Part shown: in pieces, positions 1 through 13,526 of the stretch | Numbering within the stretch: the stretch's first letter is position 1 | Layout of the letters: each line of letters begins with the position of its first letter | Source: Heterocephalus glaber | Lineage: Eukaryota; Chordata; Mammalia; Rodentia; Bathyergidae | Assembly: GCF_000247695.1 (NCBI RefSeq) | Contig: NW_004624881.1 | Span: 3,353,872-3,417,871, forward strand | Length of the DNA stretch: 64,000 nt | Direction of reading: 5' to 3' | Translations under genes and position numbers: made by a program | The notes under the pieces: model-generated | Database searches by the model: none | What the model was told of the DNA's origin: nothing | What the model saw: the letters and a program-made list of their open reading frames with translations, nothing else

Positions 1-2164
<2,164 letters not shown>

Positions 2165-2406
2165 TGATGTTGATTTGAAATCCACTTGATCTGCAAAGAG
2201 GACAGTTACTCCTGGTTTTTGTGGGGGGGGTTCCTGTCACATGGAATATTGTTTTCCATTCTTTAACTTTCATTCTATGAGTTTTTATTTGAATTAATTT
2301 TGTTTCCTGTATGGAACATATTGTTGGATCTTGCTCCTTGAAAAATTGTGCAAGTCTATTTCTTTTGACTGATAAATTGAGAATATTAACATTGATGGTT
2401 ATAACT

Positions 2407-2891
2407 TGTCAGGAGCAATGCTACATAATTTTAGGGTAAAATCATTTGGTTAGCCTAGTTCTCCTGCCTACAGCCCAGCTATGGAATTCTGAAACATAAT
2501 CGCATTTTGACCTCCAGTCACAACTGATCCAGTGATGATACTGTGATTCTCCAGGACAAGATTACACCAGCTTGAAGAGATACTGTGAGGAACAAACATC
2601 TACTCAGTTCCTCATTGTTCTTGGACTGTTACCATTTTGTTTACCCGGATATACTGAACTCCCTGCAAGTCATTTTTTACATTTGTTTCTCCTGATGTAC
2701 TGAATAAAAGGTGCGGTAAGCTGGGGCTTTCATCTTTGCCGCCTAGAGCAGCACTGATCAGACCCAAAGCTCAGCTTCTTAGTCTCATTTTTCTACCTTT
2801 CCTGTAATTCCCCATGTACTGCTGTGGCTCACAGGAGACTAGGACTTAACTGCAGAGGTTCTAGTAATGTCCCTTTTCCCTGTTCCCTACA
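2407..2891 (+). mobile_element. Solo LTR of the class II (betaretrovirus-like) ERV family
   Basis: The segment starts TGTCAGGAGC and ends CCCTACA (TG...CA). It is bracketed by a perfect 6-bp target duplication, ATAACT at 2401-2406 and 2892-2897. It carries a polyadenylation signal AATAAA at 2703-2708. It matches the LTRs at 18,260-18,784, 20,150-20,658 and 61,684-62,207, the last of which is followed by a primer-binding site and gag, so the family is identified. With no internal sequence it is a solo LTR left by LTR-LTR recombination. It interrupts the L1 at ORF2 codon ~10, right after the segment reading 'gatggtt'. Confidence 0.9.
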
Positions 2892-3889
2892 ATAACTGTT
2901 ATGTACTGACTTATCATGGTCATGACTTTTTCTTTTTCTTAGATTCTACCCCTGTGAATCTAATTTCCTGTTGTGCTTGATGCATTCATTCTTCTGGGCT
3001 TCCTGGGGTTGTGATTCTCATTTTTTCCTAGGATATTTTACATATATTTTTTGAGCGGTTGTGTGTTCATAAAGTTCCTAAGGTGCTCTTTGTCATGAAA
3101 GTATCTCATTTCTCCATCAGTTTTGATAGTTTTGCAGGATACATCAATATGGGTTGGAGGTTGTTTTCCTTTAGTATTTGAAATATTTCACTCCATGCTT
3201 TTCTTCCCTTGTGGGTTTGTGTTGAGAAGTCTGCTGTGATTCTGATGGGCTTTCTTTTGTATGTGAGTTCTTTTCTCTAAGTGCTTGTTGAATTTTGTTC
3301 TGTTGGGTTTCTGGAATCATAACTATTATATGCCTAAGTGTAGATATTTTTTGTCACAGCTAGTTGGAGTCCTATATGCATCACTTATCTGTATGTCAAG
3401 ATCTTTTCCCCTATTTTGGAAGTTTTCTGCCATTACTTCTTTGAACAGTTTTTTTTTCAATCTGTGCTCTCTCCTATTTCTTCATTGACTCTGATCAGTC
3501 TTATGTTACTCTTCTTTGTATCATCTAGCAGCTGCTGGATTGATTTCTATTTTTAAGAAACTTTTCTTTTCCTGGTCACTAAATGAAATCCTAACTTCTA
3601 TATCTGAAATTCTGTCCTCACATTAGCCCATTCTGCTACATAAATTTTCAGTGGAGTTTTTATTCTCCTGGAAATCTGTTTGCATCTGTTTTATGGACTC
3701 CATTTCTTTCCTATGTTTGGATTCCATTGTGTTCCTCAGCTCCTCAGTATTTTTAATCTGTGTCCTTTCTAGATTTATTAATCATGTCTTGTACTATGGG
3801 TACAATCTCTGCTGTTATCTGAGAAATTATTTCTGATTTCATTTTTTCCAGGTCTGCTTTTGTCGCCAGGTTAGGGAGTCCAGGCAGTT

Positions 3890-4440
3890 GAGTATCAGAT
3901 TGTTCCATCTTGTTGCACTTTGGGGTTGCCTAAGGTGATCTGAAAGTATGGTTTTGAGACTTATTTTCATGTCTTCTTATTTCAACACACGCAACCTGCA
4001 TTGCCTTTTGTTTGTATGACTTCTTGCTCATCCGGTGGTCTTCAATTCTCAGCAAGCCACTGAGCAGCCTTTACTCTGCTGATCACCATTATACCAATTC
4101 CTGGGTACAGAATGGTGGCCTTCTGGATCCCTGAGCTGATCTGTTTTCTCGGGGGAGGGGGCTTCTGGCTGGGGCCTGTTCAAACTTGGGAGGGTATCTA
4201 GGTATGGCTCTCACTGGGGGCCTTATGCAGCTGTTGTCTGTGAGGGCCTTTGACTGGGGGCTGTGGACCCCCATTCCTGTTGTCTACACAGGCTTCTGGC
4301 TAGGGTCTCCATGCACTTATTAATGGTTTTGGGGTGAGCCTCTGGCTCTTGCTTGCATGCCTGTGTAGGTCTTTTCTAGACAGGCCCAGGGCTGTGGCCA
4401 ATGGTGTGGTTGGCCTCTGGCTGAAGCTTGTGTACCTCAA
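3890..4440 (-). promoter_or_regulatory. Probable L1 5'UTR/promoter region
   Basis: This GC-richer stretch lies upstream (minus-strand sense) of the L1 ORF1 remnant. It contains loosely repeated 'cttctggct(a/g)gggtct/cct' phrases about 50-80 bp apart (around 4150, 4250, 4290, 4340, 4415), recalling the more regular ~47-bp repeats in the 5'UTR of the L1 at 16,280-16,650. L1 5'UTRs act as internal promoters. No core element is identifiable here, and the limits are approximate. Confidence 0.5.
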
Positions 4441-6590
4441 ATGCTTCTGCATAGTGAAGTTTTCACTCAAAAATTTTCAAGGGTACATTTTGTCCATAGA
4501 ATTTAATGGAAAGGGATCATGTAAAGTTCAGTTACTTCTCAGCCAAAGCAGCTGGAATGGCCCTTGTGTGGCAGTCAACTTCACTCCAGGAATGAAGCAA
4601 AGCAGTAGTCTCTGCAGTGACTTCCTCTCTGAATTGCACATTTGTACAGCACACCTATATGAGGCTTCTATTGTAAATGGCAGTTTGGCCTAGAAATCGT
4701 CATGCTGCTCTGCTGAATTGTCTTGGAGATCTCTAAACTTTGTCCTTTGTGGAACATAGGTTAGAAGCCAAAACATACTTTTCAGAATAATTCTGCTGCT
4801 TGACCTGAAGTTTTCACTCAAACATTTTCCCTGTTGCATTCTGTTGCTAGAAGTCAATAGAAGGGGCTGACAGAAAGTGCAGTCACTTCTCAGAGAAAGC
4901 ACCTAAAACTGCCTTAGTGTAACATTCAAGTCCCTGTCATGTATGAAGTTAAACAAGTCTCTCCAGTGTCTGTATATTGCATTACAGATTAGTATAGTAC
5001 ATCTCTATGAGGGTTCTACTTTGCTTGGCAGGCTGGCCTAGAATGTACTATACAGTTCTGCTGCAAAGAAATATCTGGAGAACTTTAAAGTTTGCCCTAA
5101 GTAGAACTTGTGCATAGAAGCCAAACATACTTTTCAGAATTGTTCTTCAGTTTGAACTATAGTTTTCACTCAGACATTTTCCCTGCTGCATTCTGTCTTT
5201 AGAAGACAATGGAAGGGATGACATAATGTACAGTTATTTCTCAGAGAAAGAAGAATTGCCCTGGTTTGGCATTCAACTCTACTGCTGGGAGGAAATAAAA
5301 ACAGTTGTCTCTCCATGGTCTGCTCTGTGCATTACAGGTTTGTACACCACATCTCTATGAGGATTGGATTGTGATCGGCAATTTGGCCTAGAAAGTGCCA
5401 TATATTTTGGGTGCTAGAAAAACTTTTAGAGCCATAAAGTTTGCCCCAAGAACAGGAGGTTAGCAGCTGAACATTCTTTTCATAATGGTTCTGCTGTTTG
5501 ATCTGAATTTTTCTCAATTTCTCTGGTGAATTCTGTCCATAGAAGTCATCAGAAGGGAATGACATAAAGTGCAGCTACTTCTCAGAGAAAGAAGGTAGAC
5601 CTGCCCTTGAGTGGGACTCTGCTCCGATCTAGGAATGAAGTAACACAATACTCTCTCCAGTTTCTGCATCTCCGCATTACAGATTTTTACAGAACATCTC
5701 TTGAGACTTCTATTATGAATGGCCATTTGGCCTAGAAATTGCCATACTGGTCTGCTGTGAACTGTGTCCTAAGAACATGCTGTTAGCAGCCAAACACACT
5801 TCACATTGGTTCTGTGCTTCAACTGAAGTTTTCACTCATGCTGCTGGTGCATTCCATCCATAGAATCAAATGAAAGAGGATGACAAAATGTGCAGTTACT
5901 TCTAAGAGAAAGAACCTAGAACTGCCCTGCTGTGGCAGGCATCTCTACTCCAGAAATGAAGTAAAAGAGTAGTATCTTCAGTATCTGCCTCTCATCATCA
6001 TTATAGATTTGCACAGCACATCTCTCTGAGGCTTCTATTGTGATTGCCTGTTTGGCCTACAAAGTACCATACAGTTAGGCTGGAAAGAAACGACTTGGAG
6101 AGCTGAACATTTTGTCCTAAGAAGACCATGTGGTTAGAAGCCAAATACACTTTTCACAATGGTTCTGCAGTTTGAACTGAAGATTTCACTGAAACATTTT
6201 CCCTCAAATATTCTGTCCATAGACATCAATGCAAGGGACGACAGAAAGTGCAAGTAGTTGTCAGAGCTAGAATTGCCCTAGAGCACCAGTCACCTCCCCT
6301 CCAGGAATGCCAGAACAGAAAGTCTCTCTAGTGTCTGCCTCTCAGCATTACAGATTTGTATAGGACATGTCTATGAGGCTTCTAGTATGATCCGCAGTTT
6401 GACCAAGAATATGCCATACAGTTCTCCTTGAAACAAATACCTTGGATATCTTTAAACTTTGCCCTAAGTAGAACTTGTGTTTAGAAGCCAAACACACTTT
6501 TTAAAATAGTTCTGCAGTTTGAGCTGAAGTTGTCACTCAAACATATTCCCTGGTGCATTCTGTCCTTAATAATCAATGGAAGGGAGCTCC
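4441..6590 (+). repeat. Satellite block 1: about six tandem ~350-bp units
   Basis: The phrase '(g)aagttttcactcaaacattttccc' recurs near 4456, 4809, 5160, 5505, 5826, 6178 and 6526, and 'ttggcctagaaa' recurs in phase with it, giving a period of about 350 bp (one unit ~30 bp short). Each unit also holds 'cagttacttctcagagaaag' and 'gaggcttctattgtgaatgg' type phrases. Units look roughly 75-85% alike by eye. The block is flanked by L1 5' ends on both sides. It is the same family and orientation as the block at 9797-13,229 but a distinct subfamily. Short ORFs inside it are not conserved between units. Confidence 0.88.
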
Positions 6591-7163
6591 CAGTGGAACA
6601 GTGAATAGCTGAACTGCATGGAGCTGGGCTGCGGCCCTGCTTCCACCCTGGCCTCCGAGCAAAGAGCAGAGATGCAGGGGCACCTGCAACACCATCCCAG
6701 GCCCACCCCCCACCTCTGTCCACCTGGCTGCCCCCATATTTGTGTCCACATTGCAGAGGCACAGGGGGTCATAAAGGCCATTGTCCTGAGCTTCAGAAGA
6801 TAGAGCAGACATGATCCAAAGAGGGCTTCTCTTGGGCTCCTTGATCAAAATTGAAGACCACTGGAAAAGTGAGAATCTCTGCAATAAAGACACCAGAACA
6901 CCTTAGATGGAAATTTGGAGGGATCACCACCTACTATTAGAACGTGGACTATCTTCAGAGGAAAGGCAGCTGGAACTTGCAGTAGAACACTGAAGAGTTC
7001 AACCCTGCAGGAGGCTAGGGAGCTCAACTTGAGTCTTGCAGCCAGAAATCAGCCTGAATCTTAGGGGTCTGCTGCTGACTTGCTTAGACTAATTGACTTT
7101 GATCTGCACACTGCTGCTAACATTGTCTACTGTCACAGCAGAGACATACCCTGAAGGAGGCCC

Positions 7164-7620
7164 TTCATTTTTATTTTTTAATGTCATTTTCAGAATTATT
7201 TTTTCTATTTTTAATTTTTAATTCTTATTTTTTCTACACTTCAAATTTTTATTTTTGTTTTTTCTTCTTTTTCTTTTGTGTTTTCTTTCTCTCTTTGTCA
7301 CTCTCTTTCTTTTTCTTTTTTTCTTTTTGGTACCAGGGATTGAATTTGGGTCCTTGCCCTTTTACAGCAGGCAGCAAAACCACTGAGCTAAATCCCCAGC
7401 TGTCACTCTCTTGCTCTCTCACTCTCCCACATTGTTCATCTCCGTTTTTGTTCCTGTTCTCGTCCTAATTTGGAATCTTCTTTCTTTTTATTTTTTTTTT
7501 TCCTTCTCACATTTGTCATTTGATTCAATGAAAAATGAATACAGTTTCTAGCTTCCCTATTGGTATTAGGTTGTTCAGTTCTTTCTTTTTCTTTCATTCT
7601 GTCTTTTCCTCTTTTCTTCA
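7164..7620. repeat. Pyrimidine-rich low-complexity tract in L1 leader
   Basis: T/C-rich runs with little sequence complexity occupy most of this interval, broken only by the SINE at 7329-7401. A similar tract occurs at about 52,040-52,320, suggesting both belong to related L1 leader regions. Confidence 0.6.
7329..7401 (-). mobile_element. ID-like tRNA-derived SINE, minus orientation
   Basis: The segment runs 'ggtaccagggattgaa...' to 'cactgagctaaatccccagc', the reverse complement of an ID-type SINE with an A box ('tttagctcagtg') and B box ('ttc-aatccctggtacc'). A T-rich run precedes it, the inverted A tail. The same family occurs at 36,369-36,441, 51,414-51,486 and 56,172-56,257. These are pol III-derived retroposons mobilised by L1. 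Confidence 0.8.
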
Positions 7621-9796
7621 TCAGCTTCCTAGAGTTTGTGTGATCTTCCTGTGTCCTCTGGCATCACTGCTAAACTTTATCTTTCTGCCTATTTATCATT
7701 CCCTCCCAAATTCTTCTAAGTCCCCATCCCAAAAGGTAAAGTTACTATATTAAAGTTTATTCACTATAAATATATTTAGGGCTGGTCCTTGATTTTGATT
7801 TAATTCACAAGGTGATTAATGTCTACCACAAATGGTCATTTTCTAAGCTGTGTTCAGTATTATCATGTTGCTGATGGTATCACTTGGGCTAAGGTGTTGT
7901 AATTGATCTACTCAATTTTTCTTCCTGGTATAATGAAAATGAGATTGCTTCAGAGTCATTAGAGACTCAATACCTAAAGACCAGCTATATCTGGAAGACA
8001 CCTCTGCAAAGCAATTATTCCATAAAGGTTCTAAATACAAGCAACAAAGATACAATAAGCAATTTAGAAGTATCAAACCAGAAATTAAACCAAGGACAGT
8101 ACCAAAAACAAAAATAGAAATGAGAAGATATTTACAGAACGCATAAATCTAGAGTTCTAGCCCACCAAAGGCAAATTCTGGGGGAAAGGAATTGGAAAAG
8201 CCTGACAATCAACCACCTGAACACCCTGACCTGATAGCACAGTAGGTAACAAAACAGATGAACAAGGCTCTAAAAAAATTCAAAACAGAAATAATTTCCC
8301 AGATAATTACAGAGGTGGTGAGCAGAATGAAAGACACGATTAGAGACTCTAGAACAGAAACAGATAAAAAGAAACAGATGAGTTCAGGACCATGATGAAA
8401 GCCATGAATCCCCAGCATAGGAGAGAAATGGAAACCATGAAACAGATATCTGAGATTCAAAACTATTGAAAACATACACAGCAGACAGAGCCAATCTGAA
8501 GACAGAATATCAGATATAGAAGACATGATGGTGGTCAGTGACCATGAAAAGAGTGATCTCTTAAAAATAGTATGGAACCATGAGAAATCTATCCAACAAT
8601 TCCTAGATGATGTAAAGAAGAATGATAGGAGTCCATGAAATAGCAGGAGAAAGTACAAATGACATAAAAAACTATTTACAGAATGACAGAAAAATTCCTA
8701 AATTGAGCAAAAGAATTTGACATACCGATAAGTGAGGCCCATAGGACTCCATGATCAAAAAAAAAAGAAAAAACTAGCCATGATCAAAAAATTCTACACC
8801 TAGACATATAATAATCAAGCTCCTGTAAACCCAATGGAAGAACAAAATACTAGAAGCCGTTAGAGAACAGAAACAACTCACATGCAAAGAAAAGTCCACC
8901 ATAATCACAGCAGACTTTTTAATACAAACCCTCAAATCAAGGAGAGCCTGGAGTGAGGTATGTCAGTCCATAAATGAAAACAGCCTCCAACCTATACTGA
9001 TGTGTCCCACAAAACTATCTTTCAAAATTTTGGGGGAAATAAGAATCTTCCATGACAAAGAACACCTGAGAAACATCATGAATACCAAACCAGCACTCCA
9101 ACAATTCTAAACAAAATCCTAGAAATGACAGTCATAAGTCCATGAGGCCCAACAGAACAAATCCGTCAGGCAAGGCAAAATTTAAAGGGAGAGGAGGAAA
9201 AATAAAAAAGGCTCAATAACAGAAAAATAACATGACAATACTAAGTCAATATATATCAGTTATAACCATCAAAGTTAATGGCCTCAATTCAACAATCAAA
9301 AGAAATAGACTGGCAGAATGGATTAAGAAGCAAAATCCAACAATATGCAGTATAAAAATGCACCTAGTTCAAAAAGAAACTCATAGACTAAAAGTAAAAG
9401 GATGGAAAACCATTTTCCATGTGACAGAAACCTGGAAAAAAGCAGGGTTAGTTATTTTATTTGCAGACAAAGTAAATTTCAAACCAAAACTAATTAAGAG
9501 ACAACAAAAGCCACTACATCCTTGTAAAAGGAACAATCCAAGAGGAAGATATGACAATCATAAATATGTATGCACTATATAATAATGTCCAAAACTACAC
9601 ATATTAAAGGGACATGAAAAACCAAATAAGCACTAATACAATAGTGGTGGGAGACCACAGTACCACACTGTCACAAATAGATCATCTAGACAAAAAATCA
9701 ACAATGAAATACTAGAACTGAACCAAGCTTTTGAACAAATGAACTTAGCAGATGTCTACAGAGTGTTCCACCTCAGAAAATCAGAACATACAACTC

Positions 9797-12700
9797 CAAT
9801 TCTTTGACGATGTCAAACAGTATTTCAATGTGTGGCTCCCTTTATTGCTATTTGTTCATCACATATCTATGAGGCTAGTGTTGTGAATGACACTTTAGCC
9901 AAGAAATTCCCATCCAGTTTTGCCACACAGAAAGGGCCTGGTGAGCTGTCAACTTTGTCTTAAGAACTTGAGGTTAGAAGTCAAACACAATTTTCAGAGT
10001 GGTTCTGCAGTTTGCACTGTAGCTTTCATTCAAATATTCTCCTGACCACAGCTCATCCATACCAGTCAATGGAAGTGTATGACACAATGTGCACTTACTT
10101 CTCAGAGAAAGCGAGTAGTATTCTTGCCATGTGGCTATAAGCTCCACTTCATTAATGAAAAGTATTCATTTAAATGTGTGCCTCTCTTTATTGCTGTTTT
10201 TTGCACCAAATATGTATGAGGCTGGTATTGTGAAGTGCACTTGGACCTAGAAACTGCCATCCCATTCTTCCACAAAGAAAGAGCCTGGAGAGCTCTCAAC
10301 TTTATTCTAAGAAGAACTTGAGTTTTGAAGCCAGACACAATTTTCAGAATGATTCTGCAGTTTGCATGGCAGTTTACATTAAAACATTCTCCTGGACCCC
10401 AATGTTCCTTGAGTCAAAGTATGTGTATGACATAAGCATGATTATGTCTCAGAGAAAGCATGTAGAATTCTTGTAATATGGCTATAAACTCCTCTTTATT
10501 AATGATGTCAAACAGTATTCATTTCAGTGTGTGTCTCTATTGCCAATTTGTTCACCACAATTCTTTAAGTATTGTACTGTGAATGGCACTTTGGCCTAGA
10601 AAGTGCCAGACCATTCTGCTACAGAGAAAGGACATGGAGAGCTGTCAACTTTGTAATAAGAACAACCTGATCTTAGAAATAAAACATATTTTTCAGAATG
10701 GTTCTGCTGTTTGAACTGCAGTTTTCATTCGAACCTTCTCCTAGCCGCAGCTTTCAAATACAAGTCAAAGGAATGTTATGACATAAAGTGCTGTTACTTC
10801 TCACAGATAGCAGGTAGGACCTTGTTAAATGGTTATAAATTCCACTTCATAGATGATGTCTAATTGTGTTCATTTGTAAGTGTGCATCTCTTATGCACCA
10901 CATCTGTATGAGACTTGTATTGTGAATGGCACTTTTGTCTAGAAATTGCTATCCTGTTTGGTGCAATGAAAGGGCCCGAAGAGCTGTCAATTTATTTAAA
11001 GAAGTACATCAGGTTAGAAGCTAAACATACTTTGCAGAATGGATCTGTTGTTTGCAGTGCAGTTTTCATTCAAACATTCTAGTGGCTCCAGCTCTCCCCT
11101 ACAAATCAATGGAAGTGTATGACATAAAGTGCAGTTACTTTTATGAGTAAGCAGCTACAACTCTTGTCATGTGGCTATAAACTCCACTTAATGATTGATG
11201 TCAAACAGTATTCATTTCAATGTGTATCTCTCTTTATTTCAGATTTGTGCATCACATATCTATTAGGCTTGTACTGTGAATGGCAGTTTGGACCAGAAAG
11301 TGCCAACCAATTCTGCAGCAAAGTAAGGGCCTGGAGTGTTGTCAACTTTGTCCTCAGAAGAACCAGAGGTTAGAAGCCAAAAATACTTTTTAGAATGAGG
11401 CTACAGTTTGCATGGCAGTTTTTCGTCAAACATTCTTCTGGCCCCAGCTCTCGATTATAAGTCAACAGAAGCATATGGTATAAAGTGCAGTTACTTTTCA
11501 AAGAAAGCACATAGAACTCTTGTCATATGGCTATAAACTCCAATTCAGTGATGATATTAAGCAGTATTCATGTCAAGGTATGTCTCTCTTTAGTGGAAAT
11601 TTGTGCATCACCTCCCTATTAGGCTTGTATTTTAAATGGCACTGTGACGTAGAAAGTTCCATCCCATTCTGCCACAAAGAAAGGACCTGGAGATCTGTCA
11701 ACCTTGTCCTAAGAAGTACTTGAGGTTAGAAGCCAAACATCTCAAAATGGCTCTGCAATTTGTACTGCTGTTTTCACTCATTCTCCTGGGCCCATCTCTC
11801 CCATACAAGTAAAAGCAAGCACATGACACAAAGTGCAATTACTTCTCAGAGACAGCAGGTGGAAATCTTGTCATATGGTATAAACTCCACTTCATTAATG
11901 ATGTCAAACTGCATTCATTTCAGTGTGTCTCTCTTTATTGCCGATTTGTTCACCACAATTTTTGAGTATTATACTGTGAATGGCATTTTGGCCTAGAAAT
12001 TGCCATCCTATTTGCTGCAACAGAAGGGCCTGAACAGCTGTCAATTTATCCAAAGAAATACTTCAGGTAAGAATCCAAACATGCTTTGCAGAATGAATCT
12101 GTTGTTTGTGCTGCAGTTTTCATTCAAACATTCTAGTGTCCCCAGCTCTCCCCTACAAATCAGTGGAAGTGTATGACATAAAGTGCAGTTACTTCTATGA
12201 GTAACTACAACTCTTGTCATATGCCTATAAATTCCACTTAATGATTGGTGTCAAACAGTATTCATTTCAATGTGTGTTTCTCTTTGTTTCAGATTTGTGC
12301 ATCACATATCTATTAGGCCTGTATTGTGAATGGCATTGTGTCCTAGAGGGTGTAATCCCATTCTGCCATAAAGAAAAGGCCTGTAGAGCTGGCAGTTTTG
12401 TCCTAAGAAGAACTTGAGGTTCAAAGCGAAACACACTTTTCAGAATGTTTCTGAAATTGGCACAGCATTTCTCATTCAAACATTCTCCTGGACCCAGCTG
12501 TCCCTTAAAATTCAATGTAAGCAAGTGATGTAAAGTGCAGTTACTTCTCAAAGAAAGCAGGTGGAACTCTTGTTACAAGGCTATAAGCTCCAGTTTATTA
12601 ATGATGTCAAATGGTATTCATTTCTAACTCTGCCTCTCTTTTTTTCTGTTTTGTGCATCACATCTGTCTAAGGCTTGTACTATGAATGGCACTTTGGCCT

Positions 12701-13229
12701 GGAAATTGGCATCCAGTTTGCTGAAATGAAAGGGCCCAGAGAGCTTTCAATTTATCCTAAGAAAAAATTAAGGTTAGAAGCCAAACAAAACCTTCAGAAT
12801 GGATCTCTAGTTTGCACTGTACTTTTCATTCAAACATTCTCCTATGCTCAGCTCTCCCATATTAGACAATGGAAGCATATGTAATAAAGTGCAGTTACTT
12901 CTCAGAGAAAGCAGTTAGAAATCTTGCCTTATGGCTATAAACTCCACTTCATTAATGATATCAAACAGTATTCATTTCAATGTGTGTCTCTATTGGCAAT
13001 TTGTGCACCACATCCCTAAGAGGCTTGTATTGTGAATGGCACTTTATGCTAGAAAGTACCATCCCATTTTGCCACAAAAAAAGGGCCTGGACATCTGTCA
13101 ACTTTTTCCTAAGAACTACATGAGAGTAGAAGCAAAACACACTTCTAAGAATGGTTCTGCGATTTCCACTGCAGTTTTCATTCAAATATTTTCCTGGCTG
13201 CAGCTGTCCCATACCACCCAATGGAAGTG
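9797..13229 (+). repeat. Satellite block 2: about ten tandem ~350-bp units
   Basis: The landmark '(tt)ggcctagaaa(g/t)tgcc' recurs near 9894, 10242, 10592, 10934, 11287, 11642, 11988, 12340, 12696 and 13044 (steps of 342-356 bp). In phase with it are 'gcagttttcattcaaacattct' and 'aaagtgcagttacttctcagag'. The units belong to the same family as block 1 but share subfamily features, such as 'atgatgtcaaacagtattcatttca', which block 1 lacks. Units starting near 10,934 and 11,988 are much closer to each other than to their neighbours, hinting at a three-unit higher-order repeat. Both ends meet broken L1s. Confidence 0.9.
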
Positions 13230-13526
13230 GTTGTCTAATTGCCTTGGTAATGTTTCCAAACTATATTGAACAAGAGTGGTGATAGTGGACATCCTTGTGT
13301 TGTTCCTGATTTTAGTGTGAAGGATTTTCAGGTTTTGACCATTTAGTATAATATTGACTGTTGGTTTTTCATAGATGGCTTTTATCAGATTGAGGTAGAG
13401 ACCGTCTATTCTAATTTTTTTGTGGGGTTTTTATCAAAGATGCCTATTGGATTTTGTCAAATTCTTTTCCTGCATCCATGAAGATAATCATATGGTTTTT
13501 GTCCTTTGCTCTTTTGATATAATGTA

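Larger units (their letters stand above)
2165..4440 (-). mobile_element. LINE-1 5' half (5'UTR, ORF1, start of ORF2), split by a solo LTR
   Basis: Read on the minus strand this is a GC-richer 5'UTR (about 4440-3890), then a coiled-coil ORF1 region (about 3850-3000), then the beginning of ORF2 endonuclease (2165-2406 plus 2892-2980). It aligns by eye with the better preserved minus-strand L1 at 13,230-16,660; for example the block around 2165-2400 matches 15,005-15,235. ORF1 and ORF2 are both full of stops. The element stops abruptly inside the endonuclease at 2165, directly against the tail of the preceding plus-strand L1, so its 3' part is missing. The LTR at 2407-2891 was inserted after this L1. 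Confidence 0.85.
6591..9796 (+). mobile_element. LINE-1 5' half (5'UTR, ORF1, N-terminal ORF2), plus strand
   Basis: A 5' leader (about 6591-8150, including a pyrimidine-rich tract and a SINE) is followed by a badly mutated ORF1 (about 8200-9130). ORF2 then begins near 9233, with the endonuclease start (MTILSQYISVITIKVNGLNS) matching the minus-strand L1 at about 15,258. ORF2 has frameshifts and stops and ends at about 9796, in the endonuclease region that in the other L1 lies near 14,700. At that point sequence changes directly to satellite units. The 3' two-thirds of ORF2 and the 3'UTR are absent. The long reverse-strand reading frame at 8209-8658 is a shadow of ORF1. Confidence 0.82.

Noticed and set aside
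4334..6893. Multiple 60-119-codon frames in satellite block 1 and L1 leader
   Set aside because: Frames are not conserved between adjacent satellite units, and no protein motif is visible.
8209..8658. 149-codon reverse-strand frame
   Set aside because: It lies antisense to the L1 ORF1 remnant. Frames with similar content (MLGIHGFHH-type) appear antisense to the other ORF1 copies, so it is a shadow.
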